A stretch of DNA of 64,000 nt from Crocinitomicaceae bacterium (lineage in GTDB: Bacteria; Bacteroidota; Bacteroidia; Flavobacteriales_D; Crocinitomicaceae), in the NCBI GenBank assembly GCA_002709305.1, contig PAQM01000012.1, positions 13,047 to 77,046 on the forward strand, given 5' to 3'. A program made the translations under genes and the position numbers. A model generated the notes under the pieces. The model searched no databases. It was not told where the DNA came from and was given only the letters and a program-made list of their open reading frames with translations. Of the stretch, positions 36,437-46,334 are shown piece by piece (position 1 is the stretch's first letter; each line of letters begins with the position of its first letter).

Positions 36437-37174
36437 ATGAAAAAATTATTTGCATTTTTACTGATATCATTTTACTCAATCTCATCTTGTGATGTTATTG
36501 AAAATTCATTAGATCTAACATATGAAGACATAAATCTTTCAAAAAATGAAGATAAACTGTCTAATGATGAGATTATCTCAGGGCTAAAAGAAGCATTGAT
36601 TGTTGGAATCACAAATTCAGTTAATTTAACATCTGTAAAAGATGGTTTTTTAAAAAATAATTCAATCAGATTACCTTTTCCAGAAGATGCAATTAAAGTA
36701 AAACAAAAGGCTATTGATATAGGTCTGAAAAATAAGGTTGATGAGTTTGAAACTGTATTAAATAGAGCTGCAGAAGAAGCAACAAAAGAAGCCTTTCCTA
36801 TTTTTAAAAATGCCATACTTAATATGAGTATTGAAGATGGTTTATCTATTCTAAAAGGTGGTGATGGAGCAGCAACACTTTTCTTAAAAAAGAACACTCA
36901 AAATGCTTTAATAAGAGCTTTTAGACCCAAAGTAGAAAATGCAATTACTAAAGTTAATTTAACAAAATATTGGAACCCAATCATCAAGAAATATAATTCT
37001 GCAATGATATTTACAGGAGGTGAAAAATTAGATCCAGATTTAGCTGGATATGTAACTGAAAAAGCAATTGCTGGTTTATTCTTTATGGTCGAAAAAGAAG
37101 AAAATAAAATCCGAAAAGAACCTTTAGCAAGAGTTTCGGATATTCTCAAAAAAGTTTTTGGAAGTATCAATTAG
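36437..37174 (+). CDS. DUF4197 protein
   Basis: A 245-residue exported protein of the DUF4197 family. Its N-terminus is a lipoprotein-like signal (FLLISFYSISSC). The family core follows: LSNDEIISGLKEALIVGI, VNLTSVKDGFLKNNSIRLPF, and FPIFKNAILNMSIEDGLSIL with GDGAATLFLKK. It is mostly helical and its function is unknown. It starts 1 nt after the stop of the SprB-like gene and is probably co-transcribed with it. Confidence 0.88.
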   Translation: MKKLFAFLLISFYSISSCDVIENSLDLTYEDINLSKNEDKLSNDEIISGLKEALIVGITNSVNLTSVKDGFLKNNSIRLPFPEDAIKVKQKAIDIGLKNKVDEFETVLNRAAEEATKEAFPIFKNAILNMSIEDGLSILKGGDGAATLFLKKNTQNALIRAFRPKVENAITKVNLTKYWNPIIKKYNSAMIFTGGEKLDPDLAGYVTEKAIAGLFFMVEKEENKIRKEPLARVSDILKKVFGSIN

Positions 37175-37206
37175 TAATCCATTTTCTATAAACTAAAGAT
37201 AATTAG

Positions 37207-38070
37207 ATGCAATATCCAGCTACTGAATTAGTTCTTGACAAAAATGGAAACGTATATCATTTAGGTCTATCATCTAAAGATATTTCTTCAAAAATTATAC
37301 TTGTTGGCGATCAAAACCGAGTTAACCTAGTTGCTTCATTATTTGATTCTATTGAACATTCATCTCAACATCGAGAATTTGCATGTAAAACCGGAACATA
37401 TATGAATAAACATATTACTGTCTTATCTACAGGAATTGGTACAGATAATATAGATATTACTATCAGCGAATTAGATGCAATAGCTAATATTGATATTGCA
37501 AATAGAAGAGATAAATCAAATTTTAAATCGCTAGATATAATAAGAATAGGTACATGCGGAATCCTTCAACCAGAAGTTCCAATAAACTCTTTCATCCTAT
37601 CTACATATGCTTTAGGGCTAGACAATGTTGCACATTTTTATGATGTTAAATTCACTGAAGAAGAAGAAAATTTAAAAGAACAAATATTAAAACAAGTAAA
37701 TCTTCCACCATTAATAAAACCATATTTGGTTAAAGCATCAGAAAAAATAAATGAAAAAATAAAGTCTGAAAAAACAATAGAAGGAATCACAATTACTTCT
37801 AGTGGATTTTATGGACCTCAGGGAAGAACACTAAGACTCAAAAATAAAGTTTCAAATATTAATCAGCAACTAACTAATTTTAGTTCTGAACATAACAAAA
37901 TAATTAATTTTGAAATGGAGAGTTCTGCCCTATTTGCCTTAGGGAAATCACTAGGTCATAATTGTGGAACAATATGCCTTGGTATTGGAAATAGACCAAA
38001 CAAAGAATTTTCAAAAGATTATAAGGGCGAAATGATTAAGCTAATACAATATGTAATAGATCGAATCTAG
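37207..38070 (+). CDS. Nucleoside phosphorylase (uridine phosphorylase-like)
   Basis: A 287-residue enzyme of the PNP/UDP phosphorylase family. Phosphate/ribose-site motifs are visible: VGDQNRVNLVASLF, STGIGTDNIDI, IIRIGTCGILQPEVP and NFEMESSALFALGKSLG, the last carrying the Met-Glu-x-Glu ribose-binding pattern. It cleaves uridine (or another nucleoside) with phosphate to base and ribose-1-phosphate. It could use nucleosides released by the extracellular nuclease and nucleotidase system at 58445-62329. Its stop overlaps the stop region of the convergent cutC gene by 4 nt. Confidence 0.85.
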   Translation: MQYPATELVLDKNGNVYHLGLSSKDISSKIILVGDQNRVNLVASLFDSIEHSSQHREFACKTGTYMNKHITVLSTGIGTDNIDITISELDAIANIDIANRRDKSNFKSLDIIRIGTCGILQPEVPINSFILSTYALGLDNVAHFYDVKFTEEEENLKEQILKQVNLPPLIKPYLVKASEKINEKIKSEKTIEGITITSSGFYGPQGRTLRLKNKVSNINQQLTNFSSEHNKIINFEMESSALFALGKSLGHNCGTICLGIGNRPNKEFSKDYKGEMIKLIQYVIDRI

Positions 38071-38762
38071 AGAAACCTAGAATGTAATTTCAACAACTTT
38101 TCTCGACTAATTTTTAAGACTTTCTGCCTATACAATGAATTATTATCAATCTCTACCCATTCTGTTCCAGAAAAATGAATTGCATCAGGCCTTACCTCAT
38201 CTATAATTTTTGATATGTTTCCTGGGTTAATTCCTCCACCTGCCATAATTTGAATTTTCCCATTAGCATATTCAACCATTTCTTTAAGATTATTAAAACC
38301 AGAATCAACATTTAATTCTAATCCAGAAGAAAGAACACGAGTAACACCGATATTTACAAGTATATCTAAAGATCTTCTAAAACATGATGTATCATCAAAA
38401 GCTCGATGAAAAGTAATCTCCATATCTTTTGAATTTCTTACTATTAAATTAACTATCTCTTCATTAATTTCTTTTTTTTGATCAAGTATACCTATCACAA
38501 TTCCATTTACACCAAGTTCTTTACAAAGATTAATATTTGTGTTTATTATTTCAATTTCATCAGAATTATAAACAAATCCACCCGGTCTTGGTCTAATAAG
38601 AACATGAGTTTCTAGTTTTTGTTTTAAAGCAAATTCAATCATACCTATAGATGGAGTCAAACCTCCTTGTTCAAGAGATTGACATAATTCTATGCGATTA
38701 AAATTTAACTGTTTAGCGATTTTAATGGCTTCAATTGAAGCTGCACACAATTCAAGCTTCAT
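38067..38762 (-). CDS. cutC: CutC family protein
   Basis: A 231-residue TIM-barrel protein historically linked to copper tolerance, though a direct copper role is doubtful. Motifs: LELCAASIEAIKIAK, RIELCQSLEQGGLTPS, HVLIRPRPGGFVYN, FHRAFDDTSC, GVTRVLSSG and IQIMAGGGI. The frame is open to 38774, but the ATG at 38762 overlaps the stop of the DUF2452 gene as ATGA (38759-38762), which fixes it as the likely start and shows translational coupling. Confidence 0.88.
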   Translation of the reverse strand: MKLELCAASIEAIKIAKQLNFNRIELCQSLEQGGLTPSIGMIEFALKQKLETHVLIRPRPGGFVYNSDEIEIINTNINLCKELGVNGIVIGILDQKKEINEEIVNLIVRNSKDMEITFHRAFDDTSCFRRSLDILVNIGVTRVLSSGLELNVDSGFNNLKEMVEYANGKIQIMAGGGINPGNISKIIDEVRPDAIHFSGTEWVEIDNNSLYRQKVLKISREKLLKLHSRFL

Positions 38763-39136
38763 ATTTTTTCCCATTTACCATTATTAAGAAGCTTAAATGT
38801 TCCAAGGTGTTTTTTATCCCATTCATTTGGATTAATAAGCGATAAAAAAGGCTGTTCTTTACCTTCATATAAATGGTATTTTTCTCCTGTTATAGGTTGG
38901 AAATTATAAGAGGCTTCATAAATTAACTTAGTCCATTTATAATCATCAATGAGATTATTATACTCTTCCCTAAGCTCTTTTAATCTCGACTCAAAATAAC
39001 GATTTGCTTTTAATTGATCAGATTTATCGACTAATATAGGCTCGAAAAATGGCGCACCTAAATCAGTGGGATATTCTTTGGATGATGCATCAAAATTACC
39101 TTCTGTATTCACAACTTGATCTGGATATTTTTTCAT
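38759..39136 (-). CDS. DUF2452 protein
   Basis: A 125-residue cytoplasmic protein of the DUF2452 family. Family signatures are VVNTEGNFDASSKEYPTDLG near the start, YFESRLKELREEYNNLI in the middle and the end segment GEKYHLYEGKEQPFLSLINP with FKLLNNGKWEKI. Function unknown. It sits between DUF3050 (2 nt upstream) and cutC (4-nt overlap), a tight three-gene operon. Confidence 0.85.
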   Translation of the reverse strand: MKKYPDQVVNTEGNFDASSKEYPTDLGAPFFEPILVDKSDQLKANRYFESRLKELREEYNNLIDDYKWTKLIYEASYNFQPITGEKYHLYEGKEQPFLSLINPNEWDKKHLGTFKLLNNGKWEKI

Positions 39137-39138
39137 AT

Positions 39139-39900
39139 CTATTTAATTAAATCATTTACTGCATCCCATAAACCAATTCGTTTACTAAGGGATTTTTTTG
39201 CAATACTTAAAGTTTCAGACCATTTATCTTCATCGCTCCCGCAAAGTTCTGAAACCATTTCAAGTGACAATGGACCATGTTCATCACCATCTAGTTCTAT
39301 ATGACGTTCTAAGTAATATTTAAATTTTGATTCATTTTTCTTTTCTCCACAATACTTATTAAGAATCTCAATAAACATATCAGGAATAAGATCTTCTCTT
39401 CCGAATGTAAAACAAGAAGCAATAAGATGGGGTTTATTAGTATTTATTATTTCAAAGGTAAAGGATACAAAATCTAAAACCTTTTTTTCAATTTTAATTT
39501 TTTCAAATGATTGTGAAGGTGTTTTACCTGATTCTATAAGTGATATAAATTTTTTTATTTCATTAGTATTTGAACCAATTTGTGACATAGCATCTAAGTA
39601 CATTTCAAAATGACTTTTAGGTTCACCCAACTCATTAATATCACTTTCTTCTCCATGAACAATTTCATTAATAAACCTAGAAAGAACGGGGTTTTTAGCG
39701 GGAACCCAAGGAACATTAACATTTGTGAGATGCCTTTGTAGAGCCTTTAAAAGAGACATAAAATCCCATACAGCGAAAATATGACATTCCATAAACGTCT
39801 TCACATCGTCTATAGTTTTTAAATTCTTATAAAGTGAATGATTTTTTAATTCATTTCTCAAATCATTTATTTCGTTTTCTATATGTCTTATTTTGTCCAT
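39139..39900 (-). CDS. DUF3050 protein (heme-oxygenase-like fold)
   Basis: A 253-residue all-helical protein of the DUF3050 family, related to the heme-oxygenase-like diiron/TenA fold. Candidate metal ligands are visible as [18 protein letters not shown] (Glu/His/Asp), VHGEESD with HFEMYLDAM, and [17 protein letters not shown]. The fold also occurs in diiron oxidases and oxygenases, but no activity is known here. It is the first gene of the DUF3050-DUF2452-cutC operon. Confidence 0.85.
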   Translation of the reverse strand: MDKIRHIENEINDLRNELKNHSLYKNLKTIDDVKTFMECHIFAVWDFMSLLKALQRHLTNVNVPWVPAKNPVLSRFINEIVHGEESDINELGEPKSHFEMYLDAMSQIGSNTNEIKKFISLIESGKTPSQSFEKIKIEKKVLDFVSFTFEIINTNKPHLIASCFTFGREDLIPDMFIEILNKYCGEKKNESKFKYYLERHIELDGDEHGPLSLEMVSELCGSDEDKWSETLSIAKKSLSKRIGLWDAVNDLIK

Positions 39901-39915
39901 TTTTTAAAAAATAAC

Positions 39916-40601
39916 TTAAAATACTTCAATTTCATCTATAAAAGTCCAAGGTGTATGACCACTACCATTTTTTCCATCTGGAATTTTTTCCATTGAATTT
40001 ATTATAACTTTCAAATACCTTGTTTTCGATTTAAATGGTATTTCTTTCATGCCAAATTTAGATTTACATTTTTTTAATTCTAGTTTATTTAAACTTATCC
40101 AATTATTTTTATTTTTCGATGAAAATATCTCTATTTTTTCTGGCATATATATCCAAGACCCATTGTCTTCAAGAATTCCTAATCGGAAACCATTTAAATC
40201 TCTTTGTTCACCTAAATCCAAAATAAATTCAATATTACTTCTATTAAAACCTAACCATTCACTTCCCTTCCATGGTTTCCTTCCATGAATTCCATCGACT
40301 AAATTTAAACTTCCATTGTTATTATATTTCAAACTAGGGGCAGTTAATAATGTAACTTCAGCACCTAGAACATCCGTAACTAAAATAGTATAATCACTTT
40401 CTACTTTACTTGAATTAGATTTAATATTAATTTTAATTTGTATTCTTTCAGACGGATTAGACTTTGAAATAAAAATAGAATCTCTTGCATCTATTTTTTT
40501 ACTCCCTAAAACATAATTTTTATTTGAACTTTCTATTGAAACATCAAATTTGGAACTTTCATAAGCACTAGTGAAATTAAAATTAATACCATTTTTTTTT
40601 T
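39916..40601 (-). pseudogene. Frameshifted C-terminal part of the GH20 gene: linker plus F5/8-type C (discoidin) domain
   Basis: This frame has no start of its own suited to a separate protein. It continues the GH20 protein perfectly if one A of a ten-A run (T-run at 40592-40601 on the + strand) is skipped: the joined sequence reads [20 protein letters not shown] and onwards for about 225 residues to the stop at 39916. Residues from NGSLNLVDGIHGRKPWKGS on are an F5/8 C (discoidin-like) carbohydrate-binding domain: WLGFNRSNIEFILDLGEQ, PEKIEIFSSKNKNNW and TRYLKVIINSME. Many Bacteroidota GH20 enzymes carry this module. An internal ATG at 40332 could start a free domain without a signal peptide, but that looks accidental. 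Confidence 0.75.
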
Positions 40602-42256
40602 CTAGATATATTCAATTTGGGAATATGAATAGAATTTGAATAATTTACATCATGTTTATTTAGATATTCTTGATGCTTATTTAGATATACATATAAAAAG
40701 TCATCAAAACTAGGTTTTATATTACACCATAAATTTTGAATTAGTGCTAATGATCTTGGATATGCCATATATTCAACTTGATCTATTGATGTAATATATT
40801 CAGTCCAAATATTAGCTTGACCACCAAGAATATACTTTGCATCAATTTCATTCATTCCTTTTGGAATAGGATTGAAGTTATAAACTTTTTCTAACGGTAA
40901 ATAACCACCAATTGCTAAAGGTTCAGAAAAATGACTACTTTGATAATAATCAAAATAGCAATGAGTGTTTGGTGACATTACAACATAATGTCCTTGAGAA
41001 GCTGCCTCTTTACCTCCCTTGTCTCCTCGCCATGACATAACAGTTGCATTAGCTGAAAGTCCACCTTCTAATATTTCATCCCAACCAATTAATTTCTTCC
41101 CTTTTTTCATCAAAAAATCATCCATTCTTTTTATAAAATAACTTTGAAGTTCTTCTTCATTTTCTAGATCATTATCAATAATAACTTTTTGACAACTAGA
41201 GCATGAATTCCATCTTTTTTTGGGGGCTTCATCTCCACCAATATGGATATATTCGAATGGAAAAAGATCTATTACTTCCTTAAGAATGTCTTGAATAAAA
41301 AGAATAGATTCTTCCTTTGAACAATAAATATCTTCAAAGATACCCCATAAACCAGGCACTGGTTTTTTTAATCCATTACAAGAAAATTGAGGATAAGCTG
41401 CTAAAGCAGATCTGCTGTGACCTGGCATTTCAATCTCAGGAACAATATTTATATATCTAGATTGTGCATAAGAAACAACCTCTTTGATTTCATCTTGAGT
41501 ATAAAATCCACCATATTTTTCAATGGTATATGATCTAGGTTTTTTACTATAATGTCCTTCTATTGTACTATCTCTATATGCACCAATTTTTGTCAATTCT
41601 GGATATTTTTTTATTTCAATTCTCCAACCTTGATCATCAGTCAAATGCCAATGAAATGTATTAAATTTATAATAGGACATTAATTGTATAAACTTTTTTA
41701 TTTCATCAACTGAGAAAAAATGCCTACTAACATCTAGATGTAAACCTCGCCATTGAAACTTAGGCGAGTCTATTACTTGACATTTTTTTATAAACCACTT
41801 ACCAGTTTCACCTTCAATTAACTGTAAAAGTGAATTAACAGCATAGAAACAGCTAGCATCTGAAGTATATTTAACTTCAATATGATCATTGACAGAAATT
41901 GAATAAAAATCTTTTGGTAAATTAATTGCAGTAGAATCATCACTTAATGATTTTTTTATAAAAAGAATTGTTGGAATTACTTTATCCTCTTTTTTTAAAA
42001 TATTATAATGTTTATTTAATTCATAGCTAAAGAATTGAGAAATATTTTCGGGTATATCATCATCATTAAAGAATACAAATTTTTCAATCGAAATAAAGCC
42101 TTCGATTTCATTATATTTTTGTGGGGTAGGTATTATTGGGGATATTTTTTGAGCTAAATTAAGATAAGGAATAAAGAAAATAAATAAGAACAAAAGGTAT
42201 CTTATCCTGCTACAAGTAGGAACTTGTAAATTACATATTTCTTCTATATTGACCAC
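40583..42256 (-). CDS. Beta-N-acetylhexosaminidase, GH20 (catalytic part; frame lost at a ten-A run)
   Basis: Removes terminal GlcNAc/GalNAc from chitin fragments and glycans. The 557-residue frame has an export segment ([18 protein letters not shown]), the GH20b domain at about 45-155, and the catalytic barrel from about 165: [56 protein letters not shown], and the Asp-Glu pair in [12 protein letters not shown]. It ends abruptly at RKKKWY because of a ten-A run; the natural C-terminus is the frame at 39916-40601. The GTG at 42256 overlaps icmF by 26 nt; a start nearer the signal peptide (an in-frame TTG about 23 codons in) is possible. Confidence 0.88.
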   Translation of the reverse strand: MVNIEEICNLQVPTCSRIRYLLFLFIFFIPYLNLAQKISPIIPTPQKYNEIEGFISIEKFVFFNDDDIPENISQFFSYELNKHYNILKKEDKVIPTILFIKKSLSDDSTAINLPKDFYSISVNDHIEVKYTSDASCFYAVNSLLQLIEGETGKWFIKKCQVIDSPKFQWRGLHLDVSRHFFSVDEIKKFIQLMSYYKFNTFHWHLTDDQGWRIEIKKYPELTKIGAYRDSTIEGHYSKKPRSYTIEKYGGFYTQDEIKEVVSYAQSRYINIVPEIEMPGHSRSALAAYPQFSCNGLKKPVPGLWGIFEDIYCSKEESILFIQDILKEVIDLFPFEYIHIGGDEAPKKRWNSCSSCQKVIIDNDLENEEELQSYFIKRMDDFLMKKGKKLIGWDEILEGGLSANATVMSWRGDKGGKEAASQGHYVVMSPNTHCYFDYYQSSHFSEPLAIGGYLPLEKVYNFNPIPKGMNEIDAKYILGGQANIWTEYITSIDQVEYMAYPRSLALIQNLWCNIKPSFDDFLYVYLNKHQEYLNKHDVNYSNSIHIPKLNISRKKKWY

Positions 42257-45200
42257 CTACTTCAAATAGAGCTGATGTTATTTGACCCAAAGATGATACT
42301 TTGCAAACATCCATCAACTTTTCAAAAATATTTTCATTATCAATTGCAGCATTTTTTAATTCACCAATCATATCATCAGTATTATGCTTTTTATGCAGCT
42401 CAGTAAGCATATCTATTTGATATTTTTTCTCGTCTTCATTGGCTCGAATAACTTCTTCTGGTTTTATTGTTGGAGATCCATCTTTACTTAAAAAAGTATT
42501 TACTCCTATAATAGGAAAATCTCCATTATGTTTTAAAGTTTCGTAATGTAGAGACTCTTCTTGAATTTTTGAACGTTGATACATTGTCTCCATCGCACCT
42601 AGCACCCCTCCTCTTTCTGTAATTCGATCAAATTCCATTAACACTGCCTCTTCAACTAAATCAGTTAATTCTTCAATAATAAATGAACCTTGCATCGGAT
42701 TTTCATTTGATGTCAATCCAAGTTCTTTATTAATTATTAATTGTATTGCCATTGCTCTTCGAACCGAAGCTTCAGTTGGAGTTGTAATTGCCTCATCATA
42801 AGCATTAGTATGTAATGAATTACAATTATCATATATAGCATAAAGCGCTTGCAATGTTGTTCTGATATCATTAAAATCAATTTCTTGCGCATGCAAAGAA
42901 CGACCTGATGTTTGAATATGATATTTAAGCATTTGAGATCTTGAATTTGCGCCATACTTATATTTCATTGCTTTAGACCAAATCTTTCTAGCGACCCTTC
43001 CTATGACTGCATACTCAGCATCAATTCCATTTGAAAAGAAAAACGATAAATTTGGACCAAATTCATTGATATCCATTCCTCTACTTAAATAATATTCTAC
43101 ATAAGTAAATCCATTTGCAAGTGTCAAGGCTAATTGTGTTACAGGGTTAGCACCTGCTTCTGCTATATGATAGCCCGATATCGATACAGAATAAAAATTT
43201 CGCACTTTACTATTTATAAAATATTCTTGAACATCACCCATTAAGCGAAGAGCAAACTCTGTAGAAAAAATACATGTATTTTGGGCTTGATCTTCTTTTA
43301 GAATATCAGCTTGAACTGTTCCGCGAACTACATTTAAAGTATTTTGTTTTATTTTTGTATAAACTTCTTTAGGTAGAACTTGGTCACCTGTCACACCTAA
43401 TAAAAATAAGCCTAAACCATTATTACCCTCAGGTAAATCTCCTTGATATTTTGGTCTAGTAAGATTGTTTCTCTTATAAATTGAATCAATTTTATCTAAA
43501 ATCTCATTTTCCAATCCATTCTCTTTAATGTATTTTTCACATTGTTGATCAATAGCTGCATTCATAAAAAATCCTAACAAAATCGGAGCCGGTCCATTAA
43601 TAGTCATGGAAACAGATGTTTTTGGATCTACTAAATCAAAACCAGAATATAATTTTTTTGCGTCATCTAAACAACATATAGAAACTCCAGCATTACCAAT
43701 TTTACCATAAATATCTGGTCTCAATCCCGGATCATTTCCATAAAGTGTAACAGAATCAAAAGCAGTAGATAAACGTGCAGCAGGCATACCTGAACTCAAA
43801 TAATGAAATCTCTTATTTGTACGTTCTGGTCCACCTTCTCCGGCGAACATTCTTGAGGGATCTTCACCAATGCGCTTAAAAGGATATAGACCTGAAGTAA
43901 ATGGGAATTCTCCAGGAACATTCTCTTGTAAAGACCATTCTAAAATATCTCCCCAATCAGAATATTTAGGTAAAGATATTTTTGGAATTTTTAGATGAGA
44001 AAGTGATTCAGTATAAGTATTAATTTTAATCTCCTTATCTCTGACATGAAATGAATAAATTGGTTCTTTATACTTTTTCACTTTTTCATTCCAGCCAGTA
44101 ATAATTTCCCAATTATGGGGGTCAAGATTCATTTTAATATTATCAAATTCAGATATAAGTGACTTTAATAGTGAACTTTTTTCTTTTTTTATGTTTTTGA
44201 TGCAGCTAGAATCAATACCATTTTTATCTAATAAAATTGTTCCATCAACTATAGTCTCTATTGTTTTAAAAATACCGTACAATTTTTGAGCTACATCCTT
44301 TTGTGTTTTAAGACTAGAATCATATAATCTAATACTTTCTGAAATTTCGGATAAATATCTTGTCCTATTAGGTGGAATAACAAAAATCTTCTCACTCATC
44401 TCCTTAGAAATTTGAAAATTAGATTGCAAGTCAGCACCAGTTTTTTCTACTATTTTGTCAATAATTGATTTATATAAAGAATTTACACCAGGATCATTAA
44501 ACTGAGAAGCAATAGTCCCAAATACAGGTAATTCACTTTCATGCTTATCCCATAAATTATTATTTCGAACATATTGTTTCTTCACATCCCTTAGAGCATC
44601 CATAGATCCTCGCTTATCAAATTTATTAATTGCTACTAAGTCAGCAAAATCTAACATATCTATTTTCTCTAACTGTGTTGCAGCACCAAATTCAGGCGTC
44701 ATAACATATAATGATGTGTCTGAATGTTCTATAATTTCTGTATCTGATTGTCCAATACCTGAGGTTTCTAATATGATCAAATCAAATTGAGCAAACTTTA
44801 ATACTTCGACTGCTTCATTTACATATTTTGAAAGAGCTAGATTAGATTGTCGAGTTGCTAAAGAACGCATATAAACACGAGGATGATTAATTGAATTCAT
44901 TCTAATTCTGTCACCTAATAAAGCACCACCAGTTTTTCTTTTTGATGGATCTACAGAAATAAGTCCAATTGTTTTTTCTGGAAAATCTATTAAATATCTT
45001 CTAACTAATTCATCAACTAAAGAAGACTTGCCTGAACCACCAGTACCTGTAATTCCTAATACAGGAATTTTTGATTTCTTATTCTTCTCTACTATCCTAT
45101 CTAAAATTTCTTTTGAAACTTTCGGGAAATTTTCAACCGAAGAAATTAGACGAGCCAAAGAACCTGCATCTTTGTTTATTATATTATTTATATCAATCTT

Positions 45201-45653
45201 TAATTTTTTGCCTATTGGAAAATCAGACTTCATTACTAGGTCATTAATCATACCTTGTAATCCCATTTCACGTCCATCATCTGGAGAATAAATACGTGTA
45301 ATACCATAATCCATAAGATTTTTTATCTCACTTGGTAAAATTACACCTCCACCTCCACCAAAAATTTTAATATGTTCTGCACCTCTTTCCTTTAATAAGT
45401 CAAACATATATTTAAAATACTCATTATGTCCACCCTGATATGAAGTGATAGCAATGGCATTAACATCTTCTTGAATAGCACAGTTAACAACCTCGTCAAC
45501 ACTTCGATCATGTCCCAAATGTATTACTTCAACACCTGTTGACTGAATGATTCTTCTCATTATATTTATAGCAGCATCATGACCATCGAATAGTGCAGCA
45601 GCAGTAACGATACGCACTTTGTTTTTTGGTTTATATATATGTACTTCTGACAT
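42231..45653 (-). CDS. icmF: Fused isobutyryl-CoA mutase (B12 domain, MeaB-like GTPase, mutase)
   Basis: A 1140-residue fusion that interconverts isobutyryl-CoA and butyryl-CoA (or related acyl-CoAs) with adenosylcobalamin. Domains in order: the cobalamin-binding domain at 10-145, with the lower-ligand motif [13 protein letters not shown] and [12 protein letters not shown]; the G-protein chaperone domain at about 190-480, with P-loop [12 protein letters not shown] at 200-211; and the mutase barrel at about 540-1140, with [20 protein letters not shown] and [20 protein letters not shown]. The order is that of IcmF, not of methylmalonyl-CoA mutase. The GTPase loads and protects the cofactor. It is divergent from the photolyase operon and followed by the GH20 gene. 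Confidence 0.95.
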   Translation of the reverse strand: MSEVHIYKPKNKVRIVTAAALFDGHDAAINIMRRIIQSTGVEVIHLGHDRSVDEVVNCAIQEDVNAIAITSYQGGHNEYFKYMFDLLKERGAEHIKIFGGGGGVILPSEIKNLMDYGITRIYSPDDGREMGLQGMINDLVMKSDFPIGKKLKIDINNIINKDAGSLARLISSVENFPKVSKEILDRIVEKNKKSKIPVLGITGTGGSGKSSLVDELVRRYLIDFPEKTIGLISVDPSKRKTGGALLGDRIRMNSINHPRVYMRSLATRQSNLALSKYVNEAVEVLKFAQFDLIILETSGIGQSDTEIIEHSDTSLYVMTPEFGAATQLEKIDMLDFADLVAINKFDKRGSMDALRDVKKQYVRNNNLWDKHESELPVFGTIASQFNDPGVNSLYKSIIDKIVEKTGADLQSNFQISKEMSEKIFVIPPNRTRYLSEISESIRLYDSSLKTQKDVAQKLYGIFKTIETIVDGTILLDKNGIDSSCIKNIKKEKSSLLKSLISEFDNIKMNLDPHNWEIITGWNEKVKKYKEPIYSFHVRDKEIKINTYTESLSHLKIPKISLPKYSDWGDILEWSLQENVPGEFPFTSGLYPFKRIGEDPSRMFAGEGGPERTNKRFHYLSSGMPAARLSTAFDSVTLYGNDPGLRPDIYGKIGNAGVSICCLDDAKKLYSGFDLVDPKTSVSMTINGPAPILLGFFMNAAIDQQCEKYIKENGLENEILDKIDSIYKRNNLTRPKYQGDLPEGNNGLGLFLLGVTGDQVLPKEVYTKIKQNTLNVVRGTVQADILKEDQAQNTCIFSTEFALRLMGDVQEYFINSKVRNFYSVSISGYHIAEAGANPVTQLALTLANGFTYVEYYLSRGMDINEFGPNLSFFFSNGIDAEYAVIGRVARKIWSKAMKYKYGANSRSQMLKYHIQTSGRSLHAQEIDFNDIRTTLQALYAIYDNCNSLHTNAYDEAITTPTEASVRRAMAIQLIINKELGLTSNENPMQGSFIIEELTDLVEEAVLMEFDRITERGGVLGAMETMYQRSKIQEESLHYETLKHNGDFPIIGVNTFLSKDGSPTIKPEEVIRANEDEKKYQIDMLTELHKKHNTDDMIGELKNAAIDNENIFEKLMDVCKVSSLGQITSALFEVGGQYRRNM

Positions 45654-45661
45654 GAGTATAA

Positions 45662-45681
45662 AATTGTTTTTTTAAACAATT
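45662..45681 (-). repeat. Inverted repeat in the icmF leader
   Basis: AATTGTTT (45662-45669) and AAACAATT (45674-45681) form an 8-bp stem with a 4-nt loop, located between the icmF promoter box and its ATG (45653). It could be an mRNA hairpin or an operator half. It is all A/T except one pair. Confidence 0.4.
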
Positions 45682-45688
45682 GAGAATA

Positions 45689-45696
45689 CAAAAATA
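45689..45696 (-). promoter_or_regulatory. -7 promoter box of icmF
   Basis: The minus strand reads TATTTTTG, an exact TAnnTTTG match, 35 nt before the icmF ATG at 45653. Confidence 0.5.
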
Positions 45697-45794
45697 AGAA
45701 TTTAAGGATTAAAAAAATAAAGTTAAAAGGTATTTAATTAATAATTAAAAAACATTTATATATAAAAATAAAATACTGATTAACAGTTTTTTAA

Positions 45795-45923
45795 GTTTAA
45801 AAATAAGATCAAAACAATGTATTACAATCTTTATTTAATTAATAATGTTTAACTTTTTTTATAAAATATTAAACATTTTGTTTAATTTTGTTTAAGATTA
45901 CTGTTAAAAAGTTAAACAAAATG
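45795..45923 (+). promoter_or_regulatory. Operator-like array of phased GTTTAA/TTAAAC sites with promoter of the PTPS-folE-photolyase operon
   Basis: GTTTAA occurs at 45795, 45847, 45880 and 45890, and its complement TTAAAC at 45869 and 45912. Start-to-start spacings are 52, 22, 11, 10 and 22 nt, close to multiples of one helix turn. The 12-mer CATTTTGTTTAA (45874-45885) recurs as a perfect inverted copy at 45912-45923, across the ATG of the first gene, and the core TTTTGTTTAA is also tandemly repeated (45876-45885, 45886-45895). A TAnnTTTG box (TAATTTTG, 45883-45890) lies inside the array, so a bound protein would control this promoter. Confidence 0.6.
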
Positions 45924-46334
45924 GAAAATAAAATCTCAGTTGTTAGAAAAGAACACTTTAATTGTGCTCATCGTCTTCATAATAATGATTGGACAGATGA
46001 ACAGAATAAGTCCTTCTATGGAAAATGCAACAATCCTAATTATCACGGACACAACTATAACTTAGAGGTAACAATAACTGGTGAATTAAATAAAGAAAGT
46101 GGTTATTTAATAGACATGAAAGTTTTATCCAAAATAATGAAAGAAGAGGTATTAACCCCCTTTGATCACAAAAACCTTAATTTAGATGTTCCAGATTTTA
46201 AAGAACTTATACCTACTGCAGAAAACATTTCCATAGTTATATACAACAAACTGGCTAATAAATTAGACAGTAAATTTAATATCAAAATTAAACTTTATGA
46301 AACTGAAAGAAACTCCGTCATATACCCAGCATAG
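45921..46334 (+). CDS. 6-pyruvoyl-tetrahydropterin synthase / 6-carboxytetrahydropterin synthase-like
   Basis: A 137-residue pterin enzyme acting on dihydroneopterin triphosphate, the product of FolE encoded next. Zinc ligands His17 (NCAHRL), His42 and His44 (NYHGHNY) and the catalytic Cys36 (YGKCNNP) are present. The ending IKLYETERNSVIY has the family Glu. The ATG at 45921 gives MENKISVVRKEHFNCAHR; an in-frame TTG at 45888 lies inside the promoter array and is unlikely. It is first in the PTPS-folE-thioredoxin-photolyase operon. It could make a queuosine precursor (QueD) or a tetrahydropterin; no queC/queE lies here, so a pterin cofactor role fits better. Confidence 0.88.
   Translation: MENKISVVRKEHFNCAHRLHNNDWTDEQNKSFYGKCNNPNYHGHNYNLEVTITGELNKESGYLIDMKVLSKIMKEEVLTPFDHKNLNLDVPDFKELIPTAENISIVIYNKLANKLDSKFNIKIKLYETERNSVIYPA

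Noticed and set aside
36472-37170. Two long abutting antisense frames (36472-36897 and 36898-37170) across the DUF4197 gene
   Set aside because: They are mirror images of a well-supported coding frame; the translations are low-complexity Ser/Phe/Leu-rich and have no family features.
40332-40332. Separate discoidin-domain gene starting at the ATG at 40332
   Set aside because: The frame extends upstream without a stop into the ten-A run and joins the GH20 frame; a free domain would lack a signal peptide and the first part of its linker.
42737-42955. Small minus-strand frame inside icmF
   Set aside because: It is a shifted frame within the mutase domain; the composition is that of an out-of-frame translation.
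45713-45920. A small gene or ncRNA in the icmF-PTPS gap
   Set aside because: No frame with a start of useful length and no stable GC-containing hairpin; the region is nearly pure A/T apart from the GTTTAA sites.
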